Of a stretch of DNA of 64,000 nucleotides, positions 38,833-47,900 are shown piece after piece. This DNA comes from Nostoc sp. UHCC 0870. GTDB taxonomy: Bacteria; Cyanobacteriota; Cyanobacteriia; Cyanobacteriales; Nostocaceae. Position numbers and translations under genes: made by a program. Each line of letters begins with the position of its first letter. The first letter of the stretch is position 1. The notes below the pieces were generated by a model. That model worked only from the letters and a program-made list of their open reading frames with translations, searched no databases and was not told where the DNA came from. Location: contig NZ_CP091915.1 of NCBI RefSeq assembly GCF_022063185.1, forward strand, positions 1 through 64,000. The letters run 5' to 3'.

Positions 38833-40008
38833 ATGCTGCAACACTTTTCCCACCAAGCCTTAGTAAAATCAACTATTTTTGGATGTTTGCTTCTTTCTAG
38901 TTCCCTAATTCCCTTACAATCTGCCGTCGCCAATCCGCAAATTTTGACTACGCCACAAGCAAAGATGATCGCTCAACAAATTCTTCAAGATGCGATCGCC
39001 AAAGAGAAACTCGATAAAACTGCAAAAGTCATTCAAGTTGAGCGAGTTGGTAAGGGCGATATCTGGATGTACAATCCTGTACCTTACTGGAAAATTGCGA
39101 TCGCCGCTCAGCGTCAAAGCTTGGTCTATTTCACCACTGATCATGGTAACTTTAGAATCTTGATGCAAAGGAATGGACAAAACATCCATTCTCTGGAAAA
39201 ACCTGCCCAAGAAGTACCGCCAACCGCAATGATAACAGCAGCGATTCGCCAGGCCAAAGAGTGGGGCTATCCTGGACAACCCTTATTAACTAATCTTTCA
39301 TCTAAAAAGACAACTTGGGCAAGCGGTTGTGAAAATATTTCTTTCCCTTATGCTTGCGATCCCGTTGTTCGCCAAGGCTGGAAAATTACCATTCCCCACC
39401 AACGCCAACGTTGGGTGTTTCAAGGTGAAACAGCCGACGATTTACAATTGATTGCACGTAGTAATCCTGTTATTGAACGCGGCTTACCGATTCAGGTGGG
39501 TAACGAAATCAAGCGCATCGCCAGCAAACACTTGCAAATCTTACCCTCAATTGTTCTCATTACTAAAATCGAGCCTCAAACCTTTACTGATAGCTGTTTA
39601 GGATTAGGGAATTTGGCAGAATCTTGCGCTCAACAAACAATTCGGGGCTATCGGGTGACGCTGGAGGGAAAGTCGCAAGCACGGCAAATATATCGCATTA
39701 GCAATGATAAAGTTAATATTCGCACCGAAGCCATCGCTGGACTTCCCACCCGCACTGATGAGCTACCAACTGCGATCGCTAGTACAATATTCAACGCTGC
39801 CCAATCAGACTTGAAAAAACCCATTACCAATCTTAGCATTACCCAAGTTTCACCAAGATTCAATTGTTTCCGCAGTCCTACGGCTGCACCCAATGAACCT
39901 TGCATACCAACGCAGAGCCTTGATGCTTGGAACGTCACGGTGACAAATTTTCAGAAATCACTGACTTATACTGTTCATCTCAATGGAAAGATTCTTAGCA
40001 AACGATAA
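38833..40008 (+). CDS. Exported cyanobacterial protein, unknown family
   Basis: ATG 38833 starts a clear Sec signal peptide ('ALVKSTIFGCLLLSSSLIPLQSAVA'); a TTG at 38782 would be longer. The mature 365 residues are beta-rich and contain three related blocks beginning '(A/M)xxIxxxAxxxLxxP' and ending in 'W.(I/V)T' ('VPYWKIAIAAQ', 'RQGWKITIPHQ', 'LDAWNVTVTNF'), with paired Cys around 'ASGCENISFPYACDP'. Likely periplasmic; the repeat pattern suggests PepSY-like units, but no activity can be named. Confidence 0.6.
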   Translation: MLQHFSHQALVKSTIFGCLLLSSSLIPLQSAVANPQILTTPQAKMIAQQILQDAIAKEKLDKTAKVIQVERVGKGDIWMYNPVPYWKIAIAAQRQSLVYFTTDHGNFRILMQRNGQNIHSLEKPAQEVPPTAMITAAIRQAKEWGYPGQPLLTNLSSKKTTWASGCENISFPYACDPVVRQGWKITIPHQRQRWVFQGETADDLQLIARSNPVIERGLPIQVGNEIKRIASKHLQILPSIVLITKIEPQTFTDSCLGLGNLAESCAQQTIRGYRVTLEGKSQARQIYRISNDKVNIRTEAIAGLPTRTDELPTAIASTIFNAAQSDLKKPITNLSITQVSPRFNCFRSPTAAPNEPCIPTQSLDAWNVTVTNFQKSLTYTVHLNGKILSKR

Positions 40009-40179
40009 ATGAAGACATTCCCTAAAAGGTCATTTATAGGCAAGTTTGAGAGACTGAATCGCGTGAAGAGTTGATTTTAGTGTGCAAAAATTTGAATATC
40101 TATATACCATTTTTGGGCAAGTTAGTAAATTGCAAAATCGGTTTCTGTAATATTTATTTACAACGTGTCCCAAAGTTAG

Positions 40180-40290
40180 GGTCGAGGGGAACATTACTGT
40201 TCCACCCCTCCCATCCGAAACCGTGCATGAAAGTTGTCCCTTCACACGGCTACTCAATGTGTTTCCCTATTGTCACGGAGGGACTTCTGA
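40180..40290 (-). mobile_element. Possible group II intron remnant
   Basis: Read on the minus strand, this stretch has GCCGTGTGAAGGGACAACTT then TCATGCACGGTTTCGGATGG, the paired CCGTGT...GCACGG stem typical of bacterial group II introns, followed by GGAGGGGTGGAACAG. No reverse transcriptase or domain V is seen nearby, so only a piece survives. The identification rests on one stem. Confidence 0.4.
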
Positions 40291-40352
40291 CTCTAACTTT
40301 TTCCGATAAAAGCGTCTAATAAAATACCACTGCTGCCAATGTAAAGAAACCG

Positions 40353-40859
40353 TTAAGGTTGACCAAGGAAGTCTTGCTTGCCAAGTTCTACACCGCAGTG
40401 CCGGAGAATGTCATAAGCTGTAGTGACATGGAAATAAAGGTTCGGTAAAACAAAATAGAGGAGGAATGATATTCCTGGGAAAGATAGAGTGTTGTCACGT
40501 ATCTTTAAGGTAACTGTTCTATCTTCTGAACCATCAATTTGCTCAGGTTGAAATGTGTTTAATTGAGCGATAGTTTTCTGAATACTTTCAATAAGTTGAG
40601 GAAATGTAGTTTCATTGTCTTCAAAACTGGGGGGTTCTATCCCTGCTAGTCGTGCCGCACCTCTGTTTGCTATGTCACAAGCAATTTGTACTTGTTTTGA
40701 TAATGGAAACATATCTGGAGATAGACGACTATTGATTAACACAGAAGGATCTATTTTTTTTGTTTCTGCATACATAGCACCTTTTTCCAGAATACCTACA
40801 AGGTTATTTAGTGAGTGAATAGACACGGGTATTGAAGCTTGATACATTGAAATGGTCAT
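40353..40859 (-). CDS. DUF1993 family protein
   Basis: A 168-residue helical protein with 'MTISMYQASIPVSIHSLNNL', 'DMFPLSKQVQIACDIANRGA' (near 50-70) and 'LPNLYFHVTTAYDILRHCGVELGK' near the end, characteristic of DUF1993, a DinB-like four-helix family. His residues in 'YFHVTTAYDILRHCG' could bind metal. It stands alone, with 115 nt on one side and over 300 nt on the other. Function unknown; complete length. Confidence 0.75.
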   Translation of the reverse strand: MTISMYQASIPVSIHSLNNLVGILEKGAMYAETKKIDPSVLINSRLSPDMFPLSKQVQIACDIANRGAARLAGIEPPSFEDNETTFPQLIESIQKTIAQLNTFQPEQIDGSEDRTVTLKIRDNTLSFPGISFLLYFVLPNLYFHVTTAYDILRHCGVELGKQDFLGQP

Positions 40860-40974
40860 TTATTTACTCCAAAAAAAAAGTTAACCCTACTTGGATCTGC
40901 AACTGTTAAAAGCTATTATCAACTATCAAAAGTAGAATCTGAAAAAATACTCTAGTATTCAGAAGTATCAACTG

Positions 40975-41436
40975 TTAAATACCAGCTACTCTCTCAGGAG
41001 TTTGTAATACTGTTACCAAATTTATTTGATACTCTTTAGAGTCGCTTTCAATACGTATAAATTCATTTAATGGATTATAGGTATCGAAATTTTGAAGATT
41101 TTCCTCTTTATTCACAGCATTTTCTAAATAACTTAAAGCTAATGTTGAAGTGACATAAATATTCCCGTGTTGTTTGAACCCTTCTATTAATTCAGCTTCA
41201 GGAGGATAATCTTTTACTAAATGTTCGGCTAGATATCCTTTTAAAATTATTCCTCTCAAGCCCGTTTCTTTGTACCCTTCCTTAGCTATCATCAACGATA
41301 TACCATCAGCATCGAGATGATGAAAATTATCGTAATCCTCAAAAAACGGGCAAACAATTTTCATGAGATTTTTGACAGGATTTCTGACTTTACCGTAGTT
41401 TGGATCTTGCTGTTTTCTCCGTTTTGATTCACCCAT
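40975..41436 (-). CDS. Hypothetical protein with MGESKRRK N-terminus
   Basis: A 153-residue protein starting MGESKRRKQQDPNYG, the basic N-terminal tag seen in several small cyanobacterial families. The rest is alpha/beta with 'HHLDADGISLMIAKEGYKET' and 'YVTSTLALSYLENAV'. No signal, span or catalytic motif. Monocistronic. Confidence 0.55.
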   Translation of the reverse strand: MGESKRRKQQDPNYGKVRNPVKNLMKIVCPFFEDYDNFHHLDADGISLMIAKEGYKETGLRGIILKGYLAEHLVKDYPPEAELIEGFKQHGNIYVTSTLALSYLENAVNKEENLQNFDTYNPLNEFIRIESDSKEYQINLVTVLQTPERVAGI

Positions 41437-41766
41437 AATAGCTATCCCCTAATTAATGCTAAGATTGTATTCCTTTTTACTTGAATCAGCTAGGGTCAGC
41501 ATTCAGTTTTATGATACTCATGAACTGCTGAATTGCATACCTTAATCTAAATCTGTGACCTTCCGATTACAAATCAGATGCACAAACAGAAGGAGCATCC
41601 AATCCCCACACCCCAACCCCATTACTAGGAATTACAAACCAATTGGCGGATTCCTTGTGAGTATGCCTTTCAATATAGTCTTTACCGCTCTAATCTCAGC
41701 AATTAGATACTGGGAACAAGATTTACCTGAATGTTTCAATATATTAAAGAATTGCGATTAAAAGTG
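41437..41766. other. Intergenic region, nothing recognised
   Basis: About 330 bp between divergent genes. A short open stretch at 41555-41761 has no domain. A small TACTTCTGA-like motif lies near its left flank. It must hold the promoter for the membrane-protein gene to the right. Confidence 0.35.
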
Positions 41767-42039
41767 ATGGAAAATACATTAGTTGATAAAACATTCCGTG
41801 ACAGCGATGGCAATGTTGTCATCGCTCAAATGCCTAATCTACCGCTTATTGTTTGGATAGTAACCAGTGTACTTGCTCTAATTTTTACACCTGGCAAAAT
41901 CAATACAGTGTTAGAGGTAGTGGCAAATGGCTCTTTATTTACTTGGGCTTGGATGGAATTATTTCAAGGCGTTAATTATTTTCGCAGATTACTAGGTCTT
42001 GTTGTATTAATTGGTATTATCGCATCAAAAATTATCTAG
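41767..42039 (+). CDS. Small membrane protein (YrdB/2TM type)
   Basis: ATG 41767 gives 90 residues with 'VWIVTSVLALIFTPG', 'VLEVVANGSLFTWAWMELF' and 'LLGLVVLIGIIASKII' as three hydrophobic segments. A 'QGVNYFRRLLG' motif lies before the last span, as in the conserved small inner-membrane family that includes YrdB. A start at 41731 adds 12 unlikely residues. Function unknown. Confidence 0.6.
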   Translation: MENTLVDKTFRDSDGNVVIAQMPNLPLIVWIVTSVLALIFTPGKINTVLEVVANGSLFTWAWMELFQGVNYFRRLLGLVVLIGIIASKII

Positions 42040-42043
42040 TTTG

Positions 42044-42262
42044 CTATGCGTCTAAATACTCTGCCACTGCTGCTAAATCTTCCATTGCCCGATTCAGGCG
42101 ATTGAGCAAAGCTTCGGCTACTTCCGGTTGAGCGTTGACGGTTTCTAGTTTTTCTCTAAGATGACGTTCTAGGGCTTCTATCCACAACGTCAGTGACGCT
42201 GGAATCCCCCGGCTTTAGCCGTGGGGAGTGTCAACATCATCTAATGGGGTGGTAAAGTCCAT
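42044..42262 (-). pseudogene. Small helical protein gene with a stop-bearing hairpin inserted
   Basis: ATG 42262 overlaps the stop of the ribbon-helix-helix gene and encodes MDFTTPLDDVDTPHG before a TAA that sits in the loop of a hairpin (42206-42226). In the same frame the reading resumes as 'IPASLTLWIEALERHLREKL' and ends 'AMEDLAAVAEYLDA' at 42044, a convincing coding helix. The hairpin matches the dispersed IS200/IS605-end type. Either the hairpin landed in the gene, or the gene always ended there; the in-frame continuation favours insertion. Confidence 0.5.
42206..42226. repeat. IS200/IS605-end-like hairpin
   Basis: CCCCCGGCTTTAGCCGTGGGG folds to a stem of about nine base pairs with a bulge. 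Similar units lie at 43138-43157 and near 15160. No tnpA or tnpB is nearby, so these are solo ends or REP-like elements. Confidence 0.6.
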
Positions 42263-42800
42263 TGTCACTCCTGCGCCACGCAACAGAACCTGGATCTCTC
42301 GATCTACACCACCTTTCAAAATCCGTGGGAGTCTGGGTACTCTGCTCTCGCTCCAAAGTAGGCAAATCGACACCCAATCTTTTAGCGAGATTTTCTCCCT
42401 GATATGCTTGCAGTTCTAGCTGGGGTGGGTGGTAGTTATAAGACTTTTGCCTCGAACCAGTGGAAGAGCGTTGAGAGAGTACAGAAATTGCTCCTTCTAT
42501 TTTTGCTAACTTTTGGGCAATCGCTTCAGTTTTTTGCTCAAGCGTTGATAGTCTCTCATCCACACCGGATTCTACACCGGATTCTACACGCTTGGTCATT
42601 TGCTCGCATTGGATTTCCAGATTGTGTAGACGAACTTCTACACTAACTTCTGTACCTGCAACTTGTCCGAGGACATGATGCAAGCCTTGGATCACCAAAT
42701 CCGTTGCAGTAGTGTTACGTTCTCGTGCAGCAGTGCGGAGTGCATCGGTAAGGGTTTTGGGGAGTTTGAAGTTAATTGATTCGCGTTCTGTGTTACCCAT
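42237..42800 (-). CDS. Plasmid DNA-binding protein with ribbon-helix-helix and coiled coil
   Basis: ATG 42800 (GNTERESINFKLPKTLTDAL) begins a ribbon-helix-helix domain; a start at 42812 adds four residues. A coiled coil follows (residues 65-115, 'RVESGVESGVDERLSTLEQK'), with ESGV repeated in tandem. The C-terminus 'ENLAKRLGVDLPTLEREQ' and 'FERWCRSRDPGSVAWRR' is a helix-turn-helix plus the WSRSRDPxxxAW-like tail common in cyanobacterial plasmid proteins. Likely a copy-number or partition regulator. Confidence 0.65.
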   Translation of the reverse strand: MGNTERESINFKLPKTLTDALRTAARERNTTATDLVIQGLHHVLGQVAGTEVSVEVRLHNLEIQCEQMTKRVESGVESGVDERLSTLEQKTEAIAQKLAKIEGAISVLSQRSSTGSRQKSYNYHPPQLELQAYQGENLAKRLGVDLPTLEREQSTQTPTDFERWCRSRDPGSVAWRRSDNGLYHPIR

Positions 42801-42812
42801 GTCTACACCCAA

Positions 42813-43146
42813 AATATACCAAAGTATATAAATTTTAGGGTTTATGGTAGAAAAGTGGAAGCCTTAGCCGGGGACGATTCAGACCCGAGTTCATTTTCCG
42901 CAAGCAGAACACGAGACTTAAACCAATTCGCAATGGACTAACGTCCCGCTTCGCTCTAAGCGCAGCTATGCCGCAGGCTTTACGCAATTACGTTTTGTGT
43001 TAGCGTAGCGGTAGCGAGTCCGCGAGCGTCCGGAGATTTAGCTGAGGCATCAAAACGCGCCGCCTATAGAGGCAGGGGACTTAAACCCCCAAAGTTCGTT
43101 AAGGCGAGATATCACCGAAACCTCCGCGACGAGGAAGCCCCTGCCT
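42813..43146. repeat. Repeat-rich intergenic region with IS605-like right-end hairpin
   Basis: Contains the GCGTAGCGG dispersed unit near 43010-43030, GCAATTACG repeats and, at 43138-43157, the hairpin CCCCTGCCTTTAGGCATGGGG followed by TTTCTGACAG. The latter is the usual right end of IS605-type elements, but no transposase is present. There is no gene. Confidence 0.55.
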
Positions 43147-43797
43147 TTAGGCATGGGGTTTCTGACAGATTACCTGACCAATACGCTGAAGAATCTGTAA
43201 AATCTTGTAGAGTTCTTTAGCAGATGTAAACAGGGCAAAGACCCGTGACAAATCATATTGTGGTCTGCCTGCTTCCCACTTTACCTTGATAAATAAAACG
43301 TCGTCCCCATTTGTTACCATACCAAACACGGGTTTATCGGTTTGAGGGTTAGCCATTAGATAAGCTAGGGCTTGCGGTACAGCTGACCAGATAGAAAGTG
43401 TGGTTTTTTTGGACTCTAACACCATCACCCATAACTGATTTTGTAGCACCAAAACATCAATTCGACCACGCAGCACTTCCTCGCCATCAGAGAGTACCAA
43501 ATCCACAGATGATTCTGCTTTAATCCTGAAAGGAGGATCGTAAAATCCAGACAGTGCTAGCAACGGCGACACCACTAGCAACATGACTGTTCCCTCTAAT
43601 AAATCACCTTCGCCACGGTGGTATAAATATCTACGTCGTAGTACATCCAGCGTAGCTTTTTCTGCTTCAGTAATTTGAGGCAATTCACTCTTCCACTCTG
43701 GAAAAAATTGCTCTGACTCTATGCGAACTAAACCAAAGCGGGTTAGAGCTTCGTTTAAACTGGTAATCGCTTCTGTGATTGCTGTTACCTGTGTCAT
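43147..43797 (-). CDS. Standalone PD-(D/E)XK nuclease-like protein (type I R N-domain type)
   Basis: A 216-residue protein resembling the small cyanobacterial 'restriction subunit R' family. 'LRGRIDVLVLQNQLWVMVLE' then SKKTTLSIWSAVPQALAYL, near residues 110-150, gives the D...ExK catalytic pattern of PD-(D/E)XK folds followed by the usual helix. There is no helicase. The final residues KPHA and the stop derive from the IS605-like hairpin, so the native C-terminus was probably replaced. It could be a nuclease used in defence or transposition-linked cleavage. Confidence 0.65.
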   Translation of the reverse strand: MTQVTAITEAITSLNEALTRFGLVRIESEQFFPEWKSELPQITEAEKATLDVLRRRYLYHRGEGDLLEGTVMLLVVSPLLALSGFYDPPFRIKAESSVDLVLSDGEEVLRGRIDVLVLQNQLWVMVLESKKTTLSIWSAVPQALAYLMANPQTDKPVFGMVTNGDDVLFIKVKWEAGRPQYDLSRVFALFTSAKELYKILQILQRIGQVICQKPHA

Positions 43798-43844
43798 TCT
43801 TTTTTCGCCGTTAGTGTTCTGTTCTGGTTCACCTTTCTTTTACT

Positions 43845-44825
43845 TTATCTTTGAGATTTTTTGCGAGAACCGGGAATAGTCAGATTTTGAACAGCAAGTT
43901 TTTTGGTTTGTTCGTCGCGGCGGTCGTATCTAGCAGTTAACTCAGGACTAGCATGACCAGCCAGTTTTTGCACTGTGGAAATATCAACACCAGAGTCCAG
44001 CAATTCAGAGATAAAAGTGCGCCGGAAATCGTGAGCCGAAAAGTCTCTCACTCCCACTTGCTGACCACGTTTTTGCAAAATGAACAACACAGCTTGAGAT
44101 GTTAGCCGTCGTAGCACCACCCGCCCTGATTTATTGACATGACATAGCAGTGGGCCAGCAGCCATCCCCCTGATACTCAACCAATCTAACAACACATCTA
44201 GACCGCTATCTGGTAAATACACACTCCGGTCTTTCCCGCCTTTACCTCCACGTACTTTTAAAGCACTTGTGCTTTGATCAAAATCACTTACATCTAAATT
44301 CACCACTTCAGAACGACGCAATCCGGCACCGCGTAGGATAGTTAACAAAGCGGCATCTCTGTAACCAGTGGGTGTAGGGTCATCAAAGCAAACTGCCATC
44401 AAAGCAGCAATTTCTGTGGGACTCAGGGCGCGTCCCCGCAACTGTTTACTAACCTTAATATTAGGAATATCCACAGCACGAGCAAAATCTTGAGCAGTCA
44501 TCAACTCTAACCGTAAAGCTTCTTTTAAAACTCGCCGCAAAGCGCACAGCATTTTGTTGGCATAAGCTGGCGTGTAATTTTCCATCAACACCGCACGTAC
44601 TGCCGCAGTATGTTTATAACGCAATGCAGCCCAATTGAGAGTCATGGCATCACAACTGCCATTGGTGAGTAAGCGAGCAATTGCCGACAGAGCGTAACGC
44701 ATGGCGGGACGTGAGCCGACACCCAAAGATGACAAATAGACAGCCGCCGGATGCTCAGTTAGGGGAGTAGGAGCAGCCAGTACCAGGGTCGAGGATAGGG
44801 AGTGCGTGTCAGTAGTTTCAGGCAT
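43845..44825 (-). CDS. XerC/D-like tyrosine recombinase
   Basis: A 326-residue recombinase with the catalytic set intact: Arg in 'LRGAGLRRSEVVNL' (near 173), Lys in 'VRGGKGGKDRSVYL', His/Arg in 'FSAHDFRRTFISELL', His in 'LAGHASPELTARYD' and the Tyr in ARYDRR. Separate from the recombinase at 25.7 kb. Only 136 nt from the replication gene, which suits a role in multimer resolution. Confidence 0.85.
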   Translation of the reverse strand: MPETTDTHSLSSTLVLAAPTPLTEHPAAVYLSSLGVGSRPAMRYALSAIARLLTNGSCDAMTLNWAALRYKHTAAVRAVLMENYTPAYANKMLCALRRVLKEALRLELMTAQDFARAVDIPNIKVSKQLRGRALSPTEIAALMAVCFDDPTPTGYRDAALLTILRGAGLRRSEVVNLDVSDFDQSTSALKVRGGKGGKDRSVYLPDSGLDVLLDWLSIRGMAAGPLLCHVNKSGRVVLRRLTSQAVLFILQKRGQQVGVRDFSAHDFRRTFISELLDSGVDISTVQKLAGHASPELTARYDRRDEQTKKLAVQNLTIPGSRKKSQR

Positions 44826-44960
44826 TTACTTATTAGAATAGGCGTTCTCACAAGCCATATTCTGATAACTAATTCTCTCTCCTTATGGGGACAAAGTGAT
44901 CACACAGGTCACGTCGCTGCGCTCCTCTCTTCAAAATTTAAAACTCAAATGGTCACTAGA

Positions 44961-47900
44961 TTATGTTTCCATCGGCAACACGTCCTCAGATAGCCATTGA
45001 TAAAAATCAGGCACAGATTGCTCAAGATTACGCATTTGATCTGGTGCGATCGCTTCAAGTTCTAGCACAGTCTGCCAACGCAAATCAGTAGACCATCGTT
45101 TGAGGATACCTTTGATTGCTGAGACCCCTTTGGCAAGACCAGAGCGAAGCATTTCTACGCAATGAAGTAAAGTAATGCGGTCAGGAACAGGGGACGCAGA
45201 GGGGGACGACAATTCGCAATTGTCAATGGGCGTAGCCCATTGCGTTAGCGTAGCGGGGCGTAGCCCATTGCGAATTGGTATAACCGCTCCCTGCTCCTTG
45301 TCCTCTTCCCCTACCGTAGTATCCACCCCCTCACAATGGGAGTTCCCTATACCATTATGGGGGGGGGTGAATACGGGGGGTGAAACAGCATCAACGCTAG
45401 AGTGGGACTGCATTTGGGCGTAAGAGTCACGTTTGGCTTGACGATGGGCGATGACTTTTCGGGCAAATTCCAATTCTGCCTTTGAGAGTGAGAAAAATTT
45501 CACCTGCATTCCACGCTTGCCTTGCTTACGATAAGTTAGCTTCAGTCCCAATTGTTCGAGCAGGGTGGCCAGTAACCAAATGGGTTGACAATCGGGTGGG
45601 ATAGTAAACCCAAGAATTGCTTTAATATGAGCCGCACAATCAACTGCGATCTCCGTCATATTATATAGATGTGGGTCAGAAGCTGTAATGTCCTCCCCGG
45701 CGACTAATCTTTGTAAGATGTGATGCAGCCCCAGGTTAAAACGAGCTAGCCACTTGGCAGAATAATTCCCCCAGTCCATACAAAACGGTAGTTTGTCTCG
45801 TTCCGCGCGGTCTTTATTGGTGACAAATGCTGGGGGAACGGGGTACTGTTTACCAGTATTGGAGTCAATGATTGTTTCATCTGGTGGTGAGAGAATAGAT
45901 TCCAGTGATGCGATCGCCGTAATTAATCTACCGCCGTCATCTTTCTCAACCAGTTCTGGGGTAACTTCCATGCCGTAAGCATCATGAATGCGGAATTTTT
46001 CACATTCCACAATTTCGTCAGGTGAAAGATAGTCTTTAGTTTGCCTTGCGCGATATTCACTTTTGGAGATATTGTTAGCTTCGGCGACGGCATAATGATG
46101 AGCAGTGTCTAGAGCATCCGCCGCTTGTTTCAAATTTGACCAAGCCAGAGCATCATTCTCATCACCCACACTTATAATGTGATTGCCCATTTGGGTTAAT
46201 AAATCACGGAGGTCAGCCCGGAGATTATTCAGGGATTGGTGACGTGCCGCTTTAATTTGACAATAAGCATCCATTGCCCATTCTTTTTCAGCACCCCGCT
46301 TTCCAGTTTCTCGGTCAATTCGCAGTAAAAAAGCGGTGATTTCGTTGGTTTGCAATAACCTTTCTTTGATTTTAGTGGGGTTGGTAGTTTGATAACCAAA
46401 GGGAGGTTTGGGGGCTACCCAAACATGAATGGGTACTTTCGGACGATAACGCCACAGCTGTTGAGCGCATTCGGTAGCAGTTTGCGAAACTCCATGAAAT
46501 ACGCCAAACACTAAATCAAAATGAAAGTCGGGAATGTCTACACCAGTTCCCAAGGAAGGAGAGGTGAACAAAGCATCTATATTCTTAACGGCGTTGGTGA
46601 TGTCTTTGATAAACGCTACGTTTTCTTCACTACCAGAATTATCGGAATGAATTGACCAAATTCGTAGGGAGGAATTGGAGCAGAGGGGCAGAGGGGCAGA
46701 GGGGCAATTCTTGTATAAGTCCTCTCCCCTGCTCCCCCTCTCCCCTGCCTCTTCAACTCGCACACTAAACATTTTTTCAAGTTTCTTAATAAATCGTTTC
46801 GAGTCGGACACAACCATGATTTTCTGCCCAGACATGAGTGCGGCGGCGATTTGAGCAACCAACGCTGATGAATCCTGACCTTCATACCAATAGATAGTGC
46901 GTGAGCCATTCTTCCACTCATTCTGGATAATGACTGGTTGTTCACCTTCGGGACGCATGACACGAAAGAAGTCGATGGTGACATCATCCATGTGAGCATC
47001 GGCAATCACGACCATTGGGGCATTGTAGACAATATAATGTAATACTTCCAAAATGGCGGCGCGATGTTCTTTGCAAGTGTTACTGAGTAACAGGTGCGTG
47101 AGGTATTGGCAGGCTTCATCAATGAAGACGCAGCCGTAAGTTAATGCTTGGGTGTTGAGCTTATGTAAACTATCAATAGTAATGGACAATGCTGTAGCTT
47201 TGGCCATGCCTGTGTAACCAAGGTCAGAATACATTTCAGTTTTCAGGCGTTCAGCTAAATTCTTGAGCAAGTTAACACGATGCCCATTGTTAAGAAATCT
47301 TTGATCTGGATGAGCGTCACGCCATCGCCGCATGAGTTCGGTCTTACCAGTTCCCATGTCGCTGATTAGTACAATTAAACCAGTACGGGGAAATACGAAA
47401 TATTTGGGTTCTTGATGATGGGACTTTTTGCGCCTGTATCTGTTCAATGATTGCTCAGTTTCAGATTGTTCGGTTTCAGATTGCTCAGTAAGGAGTTGAC
47501 ACCATTCCACTAGGGGATCAGGTAGGGAGCTATTCAGGAGCAGAGGGGCAGAGGGGCTACTCAGGGGCAGAGAGGCAGAGGGGCAATTTTTGTATAAGTC
47601 CTCTCCCCTGCTCCCCTGCTCCCCTGCTCCCCTGCTCCTGAATAGCTCCCCTGCCTCCTTAATTTCTTCTTCTTTGACGAGCAGTGCTTGAGTCAAATAT
47701 TGAACATCGACTATGATATCTGGTTTATACTTTCTTAGCCCCCGGTGCTTGATGAGGAACGATTGCTGGTAATCTTTCAGTGATAAGGCATCGTTGGCGA
47801 TCGCTGTCAGTAATTTGTTGGATTCATCTCCTCGTGCGACGACGAAATCATCTACTCCTTTCTCTGTTCCCGGCAGTAATGCTACTTCACAGATGCAACC

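Noticed and set aside
40030..40319. Short opposing frames in the intergenic region
   Set aside because: They read through the intron-like stem and are unrelated to any family; noncoding structure explains the sequence better.
42206..43157. A single complete IS605 element between the two hairpins
   Set aside because: The hairpins differ in sequence and have the same orientation, and the DNA between them encodes a plasmid ribbon-helix-helix protein, not a TnpA or TnpB.
46616..47005. Frame of 129 residues inside the replication gene
   Set aside because: It is an alternative frame of the CyRepA1 coding sequence, extended by the minisatellite; the main frame has all the motifs.
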